Shown in pieces: positions 13,372 to 22,662 of a DNA stretch of 64,000 bases. The DNA is from Adiantum capillus-veneris (taxonomy: Eukaryota > Streptophyta > Polypodiopsida > Polypodiales > Pteridaceae): NCBI GenBank assembly GCA_014529385.2, contig CM043959.1, forward strand, positions 13,887,809 through 13,951,808, read 5' to 3'. The notes under the pieces were generated by a model. The model did not search any database and was not told where the DNA came from. It saw only the letters and a list, made by a program, of their open reading frames with translations. Position numbers and translations under genes: made by a program. How positions within the stretch are numbered: position 1 is the stretch's first letter; each line of letters opens with the position of its first letter.

Positions 13372-13507
13372 GGCAGCACCTCCCTCCTAGCTTCTTCTTC
13401 AATAGGTGTGTGATTCGGTAGCACCTCCCCAATGTGTGTGGCAGCACCTCCCTCCTAGCTTCTTCTTCAATAGGTGTGTGATTCGGTAGCACCTCCCCAA
13501 TGTGTGT
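13372..13507. repeat. 68-bp tandem duplication private to the 3' LTR
   Basis: 'ggcagcacctccctcctag' begins at 13372 and again at 13440. The 5' LTR has a single copy (from about 21347), so the duplication most likely arose after insertion. Confidence 0.9.
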
Positions 13508-13527
13508 GGGTGTGTGTATATGCACTC

Positions 13528-13558
13528 TGTGTGTGTGTGTGTGTGTGTGTGATCATAA

Positions 13559-13587
<29 letters not shown>
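13528..13587. repeat. Paired GT microsatellite in the 3' LTR
   Basis: Two GT tracts (13528-13551 and 13559-13587) are separated by 'gatcataa'. On the minus strand they lie just downstream of the TATA-like motif at 13595-13604. Confidence 0.9.
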
Positions 13588-13589
<2 letters not shown>

Positions 13590-14248
13590 CAGGTCTTTAA
13601 ATAGGCTCCTACAGGCTGAAAATCGATCTGGGTTGCTAAATGCATCTGGGAGCTTCTCCAGTTAAGCATGGCAAGTCCAGTTCTCTGCCCACCAAGTGTC
13701 AGTTTGGCTTGGTTAACTGGTTCTGAGACTGAGTTGCAGGCTTGGTAGCTTTCCCAAGACTCCCACAAAGCAAGAGGGCGTCCCCTAGCTGCTAAAGCTG
13801 ATCTGGAGTGGCCTGGGACCTGTTCCCACACAGTCCCGGGCCCCCGGTGCCTCCCCGGACAATTTTTAGGAAATTTGGTTCTACGCTAAAACGGGTCATA
13901 CGAATCGGATTTTGATGCCATAAATTGCCATACAAAGCTTTAACTAAGGCGTACTGGCCCGAGTACCTGCCATATTTAGCAGCCCTCGGGGTCCGAAAAT
14001 GCATTTTTTTCAAATTCGGGGTACGGGTACAGATTTTCGAGACGGCCAAGACTGGACGGGTCGGGTGACCAAAAACTTACTATTTTTGGAAAATTTTCAC
14101 AAAAATTATTTTAATTCACATTTTTAAGCTTTATAACATTCTAAACATCATGGCACTGACAGACTCTGAAAAACTGCTAAAAATAGTAACTTATTCCATT
14201 GTATTCATTTCGTGGTACAAGGGTCCTCTTGTGATTGGGTCAGAGACC

Positions 14249-16621
14249 TTACAACCTCCCCAACGTGAAAAATTTGAGATGTCCTAATCTCAAGAATGAG
14301 TTTGGGTAATCTTTTAAGAGCATCAACTCGTCTTCCCAAGTTGCATCTTCTTCAGGGTAATCCTTCCACTTTACCAGATGTTCTGTGATAGTTCTGTTGC
14401 GTAATTTTCTTTCTCTTGTTTCAAGTACATAGTCAGGTTGGAGTTCGAGAACTCCTTGTGCTGGCATGACTATCTGATTTGAGTCCAAGAATTGATCGGG
14501 ATTGGGAATATAGGGTTTGAGTAAGCTGACATGGAATACATCATGAACCTTCAAGTTTGCAGGTAACTTAAGCTTGTAGACCTGGTCACTTATAACCTTA
14601 ACGATCTCAAATGGTCCACAATATCTTGGGCTAAGCTTCTTATATCTGCTTAGCGATAAATTTCTTTTCTTAGGTCGGACTCGTAGAAAAACCTTATCTC
14701 CTTCCTTGAAAGTCCTTTCCGAACGATTCTTATCTGCATAGTGCTTCTGTCTATCCTGAGCTGCCTGAATGTCCTGGCGAATGGCTCTAGTCTGGGCTTC
14801 CATATCTTCTAACATCTTTCTAGAGGCTTCTACTCTGATGGTTGGATCTGAAAAGTTCAGTGGTGCTAAACAGTCCTGTCCATAAAGAGCTTTGAAAGGT
14901 GACATTCCAATGCTTCTGTGTTCGGAAGAGTTATAAGCATATTCTACCAAAGGTAGATATTGTAACCACTTCTTTGGTTCTTGCGAACAATAGGCTCTGA
15001 GAATGTCCTCGATGACTTGATTAACTCTTTCGGTTTGCCCATCAGTCTGCGGATGATATGCTGTGCTGAAGGCTAATTGTGACCCAATAGATTGGAAAAG
15101 AGAGGTCCAAAATTTTGATGTAAACTTGGCATCTCTATCGCTGACGATACGCTTGGGTAGACCGTGTAACCTAAAAATCTCCTTGATGAATACCCGACTA
15201 ATATCTGAAGCAGTAAAGGTTGTCTTTACGAGTATTAGATGAGCCACTTTTGTGAGCATATCAACAACCACGAAAATAGAATCATAACCTCCTGTAGAAG
15301 GTAACCCTGTAACAAAGTCCATACTGATGCATTCCCACTTCATCTGGGGTATGTCAAGAGGTTGAAGTTGCCTTGGTAATTTGATCCTTTCGGCCTTTAT
15401 CCGTTGACAAGAAAGACATTGTCTCACATAGCGAAGTATGTCTCCTTTCATTCCAGACCAGAAATAACTCCTTCTGACGGCGTGAAGAGTTTTAGCATAA
15501 CCTGGGTGTCCGGATGTAGGACTATCGTGTGCTTCATATAGAATGGCCTTCTTTAAAACTGGGTCTCTGGGTACACAGAGTCTATGTCTGTAGTAAATAC
15601 ATCCTCCCATAAGAGAGTAATCTTTCGCTTCAGGCATCTTATTCTGCTGGACTAATGAAGCCATACGTTGGTACTCTGGATCTTCGAGGGATGCTTCTTT
15701 GATTCTATCCCAAATAGGGTTATTTGGAATAGAGATAGCTCCGAGAAACGATTTTCGGCTAAGACCATCTGCAACTGCGTTTTCCTTCCCTGGTCTATAC
15801 TTTATGTCAAGGTCATATTCCTGTAATAGCTCTATCCATCGCCGTTGTCGCATATTGAGAATGGGTTGGGTAAAAATCCACTTTAAACTCTTGTGATCTA
15901 TAACCAACGGAAACTTGCGTCCAAGAAGATAATGTCTCCATAACTTCAGTGCATGAATAACTGCTAAAAGTTCCAGATCATGAGTGGGATAATTCTTCTC
16001 ATGATCTCTCAGCTTTCGCGAAGTATATGCCACCGGTCTTCCTTCTTGAGTAAGAACTACACCTAGAGCGAATTTGCTAGCGTCTGTCGCTACTTCAAAT
16101 TCTTTACTGAAGTCTGGAAGCTTTAAAATAGAAGCTGAGACCAAGAACTCTTTTAGCTTAGCAAAGCTAGACTCGTGCTCGGTCTTCCAATCGATCCTCA
16201 TTCCTTTCTTCAGGAGTCCCGTCAAAGGTGCAGCAATACGTGCATAATCCTTGACAAAAATCCTGTACCATCCCGTTATTCCAAGAAATCCTCTTACTTC
16301 ACTAACAGTGGATGGTTGAGGCCAGTCAACGATGTCCATGACTTTGTCTGGGTCCACTGAAATCCCTTCAGTCGAAATGACAAATCCAAGATAGTTGACC
16401 TTTGGTGAGCAGAAAGTGCACTTGCTCTCTTTAGCGTAAAGCTGGTGTTCTCGAAGGAGATCAAGTACTTTGCGAACATGATCTTCGTGATCTGCCTCGT
16501 CTTTGGAATAGATCAGAATGTCATCAAAGAAAACCAAGACAAAATCATCCAGGTAAGGTCTGAAAATATCCTGCATAAGTCGGTTGAAGCTTGCAGGAGC
16601 ATTTGTTAGACCAAAAGACAT
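14249..16621 (-). pseudogene. pol: Chromovirus pol, 3' part: RT C-half, RNase H, integrase, chromodomain
   Basis: The ORF has 790 codons and continues the polyprotein broken upstream. Residues 1-40 hold the end of RT, including FFDD (31-34). RNase H spans about 165-290 with acidic residues at D180, E217, D242 and the ADGLSR motif near 284. Integrase follows: a His/Cys zinc-binding region (about 365-405, ending CLSC), then the core with D435, D495 in SDRD and E531 in TERVNQ, a D-X35-E spacing. The YCGPFEI motif is near 667-673. A chromodomain lies at about 731-767 ([18 protein letters not shown], then ATWED). The frame is clean throughout, so decay here is slight. The stop lies 5 bases inside the 3' LTR. 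Its ATG is an internal RT methionine, not a true start. Confidence 0.93.
14254..14264 (-). promoter_or_regulatory. Polypurine tract of the chromovirus
   Basis: The minus strand reads GTTGGGGAGGT and abuts the TG of the 3' LTR. This is the expected site for plus-strand DNA priming. It falls within the last codons of pol, whose stop lies a few bases inside the LTR. Confidence 0.85.
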
Positions 16622-18537
16622 TACTGTGATTCGTAGTGCCCATACCTAGTATTGAAAGCTGTCTTCGGAATATCTGATTCCTTGATCCTGATTTGGTAAT
16701 ATCCTGACCTTATATCTATCTTTGTAAATATTTTGGCGCCGTGGAGTCTGTCCAAAAGTTTGTCAATCCTTGGAATTGGATACTTGTTCTTGGCAGTTAC
16801 CTGGTTCAATCCACGATAGTCTATGCATAGCCTTAAGGTTCCATCCTTCTTCTTTTGGAAAAGAACTGGAGCACCCCAAGGAGAAGTACTGGGTCGAATG
16901 AATCCTTGCTCAATGAGTTGCCTAAGTTGTTCTTTGAGTTCGATGGCCTCCGGAAGTGACATTTTATAAGGTCTTTTTGAGATAGGTTCACACCCAGGGA
17001 TAGTCTCAATCTCATGATCTACCTCTCTGTGTGGTGGAAGATTCGTAAGGTCCTCGGGGAATATGTCATCATACTCCCTCAGCCAGTCTGGTCGAAGTGA
17101 GGTATCTGATTGGTCCACCTTATTGAGTTTAACTGCATATATTTGCTGACCCTTCCTTAGTCCCTTCAAAAGTCTGCTGGCCTTAACTAGAGTAGCCTTA
17201 GGTCTCCCATTTTCCCCCTGAATTAAGGCTTCATTACCCAAGTTATATGTAAAGGTAAAATTCCCTTGTACACAATGTATGTGGGCCCTATTTTGCTTTA
17301 GCCAGTCCATCCCTAGTATCCCATCAAAGAATCCTAAGGGTAGGGTTCGAAATTGGGCAGAAGTTGGGTGTCCCCCTAAATCAAAGTCAATTTTGCCTGC
17401 AGAGTGTTGAGATACTACCTCCTTGCCGTTTGCTAACTCGACAACTAGCTTGCTTGACGGATACTTATCTAGCTTAAGCTTCCTCATGCATCTGGGTGAA
17501 AGAAATGAAAGAGTACTACCACAATCTATAAGGAAGTTAAGTTGTTCACCTCTGAGAGATCCTGGCGTATGAATGACTGCGTATTGCTCGCAACCATTGG
17601 GATTGTCAATTGCAGCATGTAGGGTTGCTCTCTCCACTGCTTCATCACCCACAGTTGGTTGAACTACTGCGGCATTTACTCTGGCGGTAGCTCCACGCCC
17701 TCGCCCTCTGTTCATTCTTCCGCGTCCTCCTCTTCCATTAGCTTGGCCACGCCCACGGGTATTCAAGGGTATGGCATTGGCATTGGTTGCATGAATGTTC
17801 CTGGGGCAATTTGATCTGTAGTGTCCATGCTCGCCGCAACCATAGCACCGAACATCAGGGAACTCCATGGTTGTGGTGGTAGCCACAATAGGGCGCTGGT
17901 TATAGGTTTGGTTGGCTGGTCTGTTGTCCCAAGCAGTGTTCCTTGCCCTCTTTGACCAATGATTCCTCCTGTTCTGATTAGCCTTTTGTACTTCGAGAGC
18001 TAGAGGTTTAGCCCTCAACAAGGCATCCTGTAGCGTTGTCGGCCTGAGAGCCTCCAGCCGAGTGTTTAAGGGATCGATTAGTCCTTGACAGAACCTTGCC
18101 ACCTGTTGTTCCAAGGTCATCTTAGGAGCATATCTCCAAAGAGTGACAAACTTTGCATAGTATTCTTCGACCCTTGAATTCTGCTGCCGAAGTGAAAAGA
18201 ATTCATTCATTCTCAAGGTCCTATAGGCAGGTGGTAAATAACGTCCCATTATTGCAGCTTTGATGTCTTCCCAGGACTGGGAAGATCCCTTAATATCCAT
18301 GTCCTTGCAATGTTGCTTCCACCATATCTTGGCATCGCCAGTCAGGCGGAACATCGCAAGCATGGTCTGATTTACGGGTTGGGTTCCCGCAACTTCAAAG
18401 TAATCGTTCATGGCTTCCATCCATACTTCCGCATCTCTCTCCACATTTGCCTCCTCGCCCTTAAAGATCGGAGGTTGGGTTTGTTTGAGGAGAAGCTTCT
18501 TCTCTTGCGCTGCCGAATACAGAGCAACAGGCGGTAC
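16621..18537 (-). pseudogene. gag-pol: Chromovirus gag-protease-RT N-half, ends at a frameshift
   Basis: The frame is open from 18537 down to a TAA at 16621-16623. Counting from the GTG at 18444: Gag core about 36-130 ([10 protein letters not shown], then [11 protein letters not shown]), zinc knuckle C200-X2-C-X4-H-X4-C213, an RG-rich basic patch (228-255), and aspartic protease with D307 in the unusual context IDCGSTLSF and ILGMDW near 376-381. RT starts near 475 with [18 protein letters not shown] and reaches [10 protein letters not shown] (D577). Right after a GHYESQ stretch the frame hits TAA, while the next conserved RT motif continues in a shifted frame at 16621. This looks like loss of one base. 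No ATG precedes the Gag core in this frame and a TAG stands at 18538-18540, so the N-terminus must come from elsewhere or be lost. Confidence 0.92.
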
Positions 18538-18753
18538 CTACATGGGTTATACGAAATTCTTGCTACCATTACTTGAATTTCAAGAGACACGAGACTTTAA
18601 TAAAATTCAAAATTTCACTTTATCAAGAGACAGAGATTCAGAGACAAAAAGCACTTTATTGATGGAAATTTATTACAATCGAAACCCCTCAAGGTTTAGA
18701 ATGACTGATGACCGCTTATTACATGGCTTTATGGATTTGCGTATAACATACGC

Positions 18754-19161
18754 CTAGGAAATGGTATTGACATGATGCACTACTTCATTCGTGTAATAGT
18801 TCTTATACACATTCTTGAGGGGATAATAAACTAAGATATCGGGCCGGAGTTCCGCTTTCAGTAATCCAAAGGTTTTGACTCGGTTTGCTGGGATCACATT
18901 GGTGACCTTCTCCAAGAGCCAGTCGTTGATGGTTTGGTTGGAGTTGCCCGAAACAGTCTGATCCAATCGTGTGGGCACCAAGTCGAATATCTCTATCACT
19001 CTCAATTCTTCTCCCCAACGTATCTTCTTCAAGTCGGTAGCCAGGCATCCTAGCTTCCGAGCATTGATGTAGTAAACCCCTCCTGAAAATGTCCAATCAA
19101 GTTCCCATCCTTTGTCAATGCGAGTGGAGTGTGGCATATAAGCCTTCAACAGTATCTCCAT
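18754..19161 (-). CDS. Leader ORF between PBS and gag, 135 codons, unknown
   Basis: An ATG-started ORF lies in the leader of the chromovirus, between the 5' LTR and gag, on the coding strand. It begins MEILLKAYMPHSTRIDKGW and has ordinary mixed composition, with no signal peptide, membrane segment or zinc motif. I do not recognise it. A stop codon lies just upstream of the ATG in frame. It ends well before the Gag frame and is in addition to the normal gag-pol. If the candidate intron is real, the ORF lies within it and would be read only from unspliced RNA. It could be a captured or element-specific extra ORF, or chance. Its length in a leader region argues mildly against chance. Confidence 0.4.
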   Translation of the reverse strand: MEILLKAYMPHSTRIDKGWELDWTFSGGVYYINARKLGCLATDLKKIRWGEELRVIEIFDLVPTRLDQTVSGNSNQTINDWLLEKVTNVIPANRVKTFGLLKAELRPDILVYYPLKNVYKNYYTNEVVHHVNTIS

Positions 19162-19357
19162 GACATCTCACCTGAACTGGTAAACAGGGGATCTTCGAGC
19201 TTGCTCATAAATAAGCTCAAACACTTGGAATTTCCGATATTCGAGCACGGGGTCTTCCTGCAACACCAATGCAAGGAATTCGGATCAACTACCCATATAC
19301 TTTCAGTTCCTTTTAAATGTTCAAACAATACGACTTTATTTTCCCAGCCTAACCTAG

Positions 19358-19369
19358 GCTCTGATACCA
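19358..19369 (-). promoter_or_regulatory. Primer-binding site, initiator Met tRNA
   Basis: The minus strand reads TGGTATCAGAGC, the standard plant initiator-Met-tRNA primer site, two bases from the 5' LTR end. It fixes the element's direction as minus. Confidence 0.95.
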
Positions 19370-20043
19370 GGTGTGAGGTCCCCACCCCGTCGTATCAAAC
19401 AAAGGATCTGATGGTAAACCTGGTGGCCACTAGATCTATAGCGGAAGCAAACAAAATGGTTCAGGGTTCAACTAGCGGACGATCTCTCATCACAAAGTGA
19501 GTCGAGTTCGAACCTACTAGCAACGAGATCTAGCTCCACCTCGCAGGGGAAGCGTACTTAACTATCTAGCGATCCTAAGACCCATCTTCCAAGAGGAGAT
19601 AAACCCCGAGTGCCTTTTTCCCCATGTTTCAGAGGCACGTATTCTCGAGAATTCCCCGCTCTAGGGGCAATGAGCATTACTAATATCGAGTAAGCACTAT
19701 GGGAACAGAGAGTTCCCGACCAATTGGGACCACCCATCTCGTAGGCTTTGGCAACCCGAGCCAAGCCCCCACTTTCCACCCCCACACTCACACTTCCTTG
19801 TGTGATCTAATTACTACCACAAAGGTTGTTCAACATAGATATTCCTTATTTAATTCCGAATCACATGGTTCGTTAAAACAGCCCTTCAACCAGTATTGCA
19901 AACAACACCAAGACAGAATTCTAGTAAAAATTCTACTCAAACTTATTCATAAAAATTCCAATGTTCTGGAGGTACAACATCCCCCCTCCAGCGAGAGTTC
20001 ACTCCTCCCGTTGTCGCCTAGCTGCCCATACAACTAGGTATGT

Positions 20044-20156
20044 CCACCGCATAGAAAGCACGTCATGGGCCTCCCACCGCATAGAAAGCAAGACGTGGGT
20101 TCCCACCGCATAGAAAGCAAGTCGTGGGTATCCACCGCATAGAAAGCAAGTCGTGG
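20044..20156. repeat. Four-copy minisatellite inside the 5' LTR
   Basis: Counterpart of 12069-12182, with repeats of 'ccaccgcatagaaagcaag' plus a short spacer. Confidence 0.9.
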
Positions 20157-20448
20157 ATTCAAGAGCCCTTAACGAGGAACTCTACCCCCTGTGATCAGTA
20201 GGGGGGTCAGGACTGATTCAACATTGGAAATAAATGAACATGCCGAGCTAAATTTTTCCTAGCAGACATTCTTTCCTCTTGCAAACAGCATACCCATCAA
20301 ACATTACCTTCCTACTTTAGAACTTAATGTATAATGATTTCAATGCCGAGGTTTCCGTCGGATTTCTCCAACATGTTTGGGGATATCAGCATTCCTAACT
20401 AGCGTATGCAATGTTAATTTAAACAACTTGAAAAAAAATATGATCTAC

Positions 20449-20589
20449 CTCTTCCACTTCTTCATCGATGGCCCGTGAGATGGCCGGTATTTGCTCGTCC
20501 ATGGGAGCCTTTCCCTTCCCGTTGACATTGCTCGTTCCTCCTTCGCGATCATGGGCACCACCGAAGCGCGTCCTCTTAACCGGGGCCAT
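20449..20589 (-). CDS. gag: Candidate Gag N-terminal exon encoded in the 5' LTR
   Basis: ATG at 20589 opens 47 codons starting MAPVKRTRFGG, then GKGKAPMDEQ, then an acidic end (IDEEVEE), before a GTAGAT donor-like site. Without splicing the frame stops about ten codons later in T-rich sequence. The basic start resembles N-termini of plant gypsy Gag proteins. The solo LTR at 53858-55722 has a related ORF at the equivalent place (MAPKRTRGN) that also ends in phase 0 at a GT site. Conservation of start, length and phase in two diverged LTRs argues for function. The exon assignment is inference and no transcript is available. Confidence 0.45.
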
Positions 20590-21431
20590 TTCTCACTACT
20601 TTAAATGATTAGCTTGGGGAAAGAGCTAAGGTTCACATCATCATAACAGTCCAATGGGTAGATTAGTGACATCAATTAATTTCTCCTATATGAGAGTCTA
20701 GATTTCTTTCATAAAGCAATCATTAAGGATGGCACATAATCCTATGGGAACCGGCTCTAAGATAATTATTCGGCTTACATGATCAAGAGTAATTAGGATT
20801 ACACTATTGGAATTACCAGAGAATTGGATTAAGTATGATTAGACTATTTCCTAGCAATTAGATGATGCAGATTTACCCTATGCATATGTGTGAGGAAAAA
20901 CCAATTCTTAGAGACTTATTGACGGATTAATTTCTCCTTAATTACGTCTTAATGCATAAGAGAAATGAATTCAATTAAGCTACAATGTTAATGAGTGATT
21001 ACAATAGTGATTCTCTTCAATCTGCACAAATACTATCTTACCGATTAATTACTATGCTATCTAGAGAGAGAAGATTCTGATAATTATGCTCTAATCATTA
21101 ATCGAGAGTGAAGAATGGCTGATAATTCAGCTGTGGGATAATGATTACATAATAGAGTACGAATAAGGAGAATTTAGAGAATAGTCATACAGATTTTTGG
21201 CTAGGAATAGACATAATGTACGAGAAATTTTGATGGCGGGAAAAGGGATTTTCAGATGGCATTAATTAAACTGTCGTTACCGTGATTAAGAGCTGGTAAT
21301 CTTCTCGATTTTCTGATTTAATCGAGCCTCTTGAGATGAAAATTCGGCAGCACCTCCCTCCTAGCTTCTTCTTCAATAGGTGTGTGATTCGGCAGCACCT
21401 CCCCAATGTGTGTGGGTGTGTGTATATGCAC

Positions 21432-21460
21432 TGTGTGTGTGTGTGTGTGTGTGTGATCAT

Positions 21461-21509
<49 letters not shown>
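21432..21509. repeat. Paired GT microsatellite in the 5' LTR
   Basis: GT tracts at 21432-21455 and 21462-21509 are separated by 'gatcataa'. The second tract is clearly longer than in the 3' LTR (48 versus 29 bases), showing slippage since insertion. Confidence 0.9.
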
Positions 21510-21511
<2 letters not shown>

Positions 21512-21516
21512 CAGGT

Positions 21517-21526
21517 CTTTAAATAG
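21517..21526 (-). promoter_or_regulatory. TATA-like box of the 5' LTR
   Basis: The minus strand reads CTATTTAAAG, with the CA microsatellite starting a few bases downstream. It is the best TATA candidate I see in the LTR. The solo LTR has CTATAAATA followed by a CT/GA tract in a similar position. Confidence 0.5.
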
Positions 21527-22175
21527 GCTCCTACAGGCTGAAAATCGATCTGGGTTGCTAAATGCATCTGGGAGCTTCTCCAGTTAAGCATGGCAACTCC
21601 AGTTCTCTGCCCACCAAGTGTCAGGATGGCTTGGTTAACTGGTTCTGAGACTGAGTTGCAGGCTTGGCAGCTTTTCCAAGACTCCCACAAAGCAAGAGCG
21701 CACCCCCTAGCTGCTAAAGCTGATCTGGAGTGGCCTGGGACCTGTTCCCACACAGTCCCGGGCCCCCGGTGCCTCCCCGGACAATTTTTAGGAAATTTGG
21801 TTCTAGGCTAAAACGGGTCATACGAATCGGATTTTGATGCCATAAATTGCCATACAAAGCTCTAACTAAGGCGTACTGGCCCGAGTACCTGCCGTATTTA
21901 GCAGCCCCCGGGGTCCGAAAATGCATTTTTTTCAAATTCGGGGTACGGGTACAGATTTTCGAGACGGTCAAGACTAGACGGGTCAGGTGACCAAAAACTT
22001 ACTATTTTTGGAAATTTTTCACAAAAATTATTTTAATTCACATTTTTAAGCTTTATAACATTCTAAACATCATGGCACTGACAGACTCTGAAAAACTGCT
22101 AAAAATAGTAACTTATTCCATTGTATTCATTTCGTGGTACAAGGGTGCTCTTGTGATTGGGTCAGAGACCTTACA

Positions 22176-22180
22176 AGAAA
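22176..22180. repeat. Right target-site duplication (AGAAA)
   Basis: The five bases after the right LTR. The satellite then continues as 'atagttgctcttcttg', against 'agagttgctcttcttg' in other units. It differs from the expected AGGAA by one base. Confidence 0.6.
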
Positions 22181-22662
22181 ATAGTTGCTCTTCTTGATTC
22201 ATAAGTGTGGATAGGGGTCTTGAAAAAGTAGTAATAAACCTCTATCAAACGCATTGTGAATGTGTCAGTGTGAAGGTTATTACCAATTAAATACATTACA
22301 ATGGTAGGTATCGTGTTTAAATATGCTTGGACGTTACACCATAACCCAAAATACGGTGACTATCCGGATAAGCATGAGCTGATGGCACAGAGAATTGACA
22401 AAATTTTAACAGTCTAGCATATCCTGTATTCAAACGAGAGAAGAGACACAAATGTGTCCACAAAATGGGAATATCAAAAAGGAAAAACTTCACCCAAAAA
22501 TTCATTACCTCTGATGAGACTAGCAGTATGATGTTACAATGTAAGAATCAAAACATATGCAGTACCTTATTTTCTTGTTGAAGTGCACTTCTTAGGAAAA
22601 TACTTAGTTACAAATAGTCGTGTATTGCATAGGGCGCACACGCTTTTGTCTTTATTCTCAAA
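22181..22662. repeat. Satellite unit 5, right part
   Basis: The unit resumes after the retrotransposon. With 9562-11396 it totals about 2.32 kb, so little was lost at insertion. It carries 'gactagcagtatgatg', the odd type of units 1 and 3, as expected from alternation. Confidence 0.93.

Larger units (their letters stand above)
11397..14253 (-). repeat. 3' LTR of the chromovirus (2857 bp)
   Basis: Matches 19372-22175 along its whole length, with scattered substitutions (for example gtcctcac/gtccccac and cagacaacgg/caaacaaagg). It is longer than the 5' LTR mainly because of a private 68-bp duplication (13372-13507), partly offset by a shorter GT tract. As the 3' LTR it carries unused copies of the TATA motif (13595-13604) and of the short LTR ORF (ATG at 12613-12615). 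Confidence 0.95.
18538..20448 (-). other. Candidate intron joining an LTR exon to gag
   Basis: The minus strand has GAG|GTAGAT at 20451-20443 and CCATGTAG|GTA at 18545-18535. Both sites are in phase 0 with the LTR ORF upstream and the Gag frame downstream. Such an intron (1911 bp) would remove the PBS and leader, so unspliced RNA would serve as genome and spliced RNA as Gag message. Introns inside gag-pol are known in some plant gypsy elements such as Ogre. Here it is inference only: the acceptor has a weak polypyrimidine tract and other GT donors exist (for example CAG|GTGAGA near 19170). Confidence 0.3.
11397..22175 (-). mobile_element. Near-complete Ty3/gypsy chromovirus (LTR retrotransposon), 10779 bp, frameshifted
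   Basis: Two direct LTRs (11397-14253 and 19372-22175, both TGTGAGG...CTTACA on the plus strand) enclose minus-strand gag, protease, RT, RNase H, integrase and chromodomain, a PBS next to the right LTR and a purine tract next to the left LTR. The element is therefore read right to left. It sits inside satellite unit 5. The flanking 5-mers AGGAT and AGAAA each differ by one base from AGGAA, the sequence at the same place in uninterrupted units, which fits a mutated 5-bp target duplication. The chromodomain places it among the chromoviruses. I do not assign a clade. A frameshift in RT and the lack of a clear Gag start make autonomy doubtful. Confidence 0.96.
19372..22175 (-). repeat. 5' LTR of the chromovirus (2804 bp)
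   Basis: Begins TGTGAGGTCCCC next to the PBS and ends CCTTACA. Read on the minus strand it holds a TATA-like CTATTTAAAG (21517-21526), a CA microsatellite just downstream, then about 0.9 kb further the ATG of a short basic ORF (20589), a four-copy minisatellite (20044-20156), and the LTR end. Confidence 0.95.

Noticed and set aside
13474-13831. ORFs rich in VCVCVC or HTHTHT in both LTRs
   Set aside because: Encoded by the GT microsatellite.
16600-16640. Programmed ribosomal frameshift between the two halves of the chromovirus polyprotein
   Set aside because: It falls in the middle of RT, not between gag and pol, and I see no slippery heptamer. A mutation is simpler.
15699-18576. Plus-strand ORFs opposite gag-pol
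   Set aside because: Shadows of the real minus-strand frames; no motifs.
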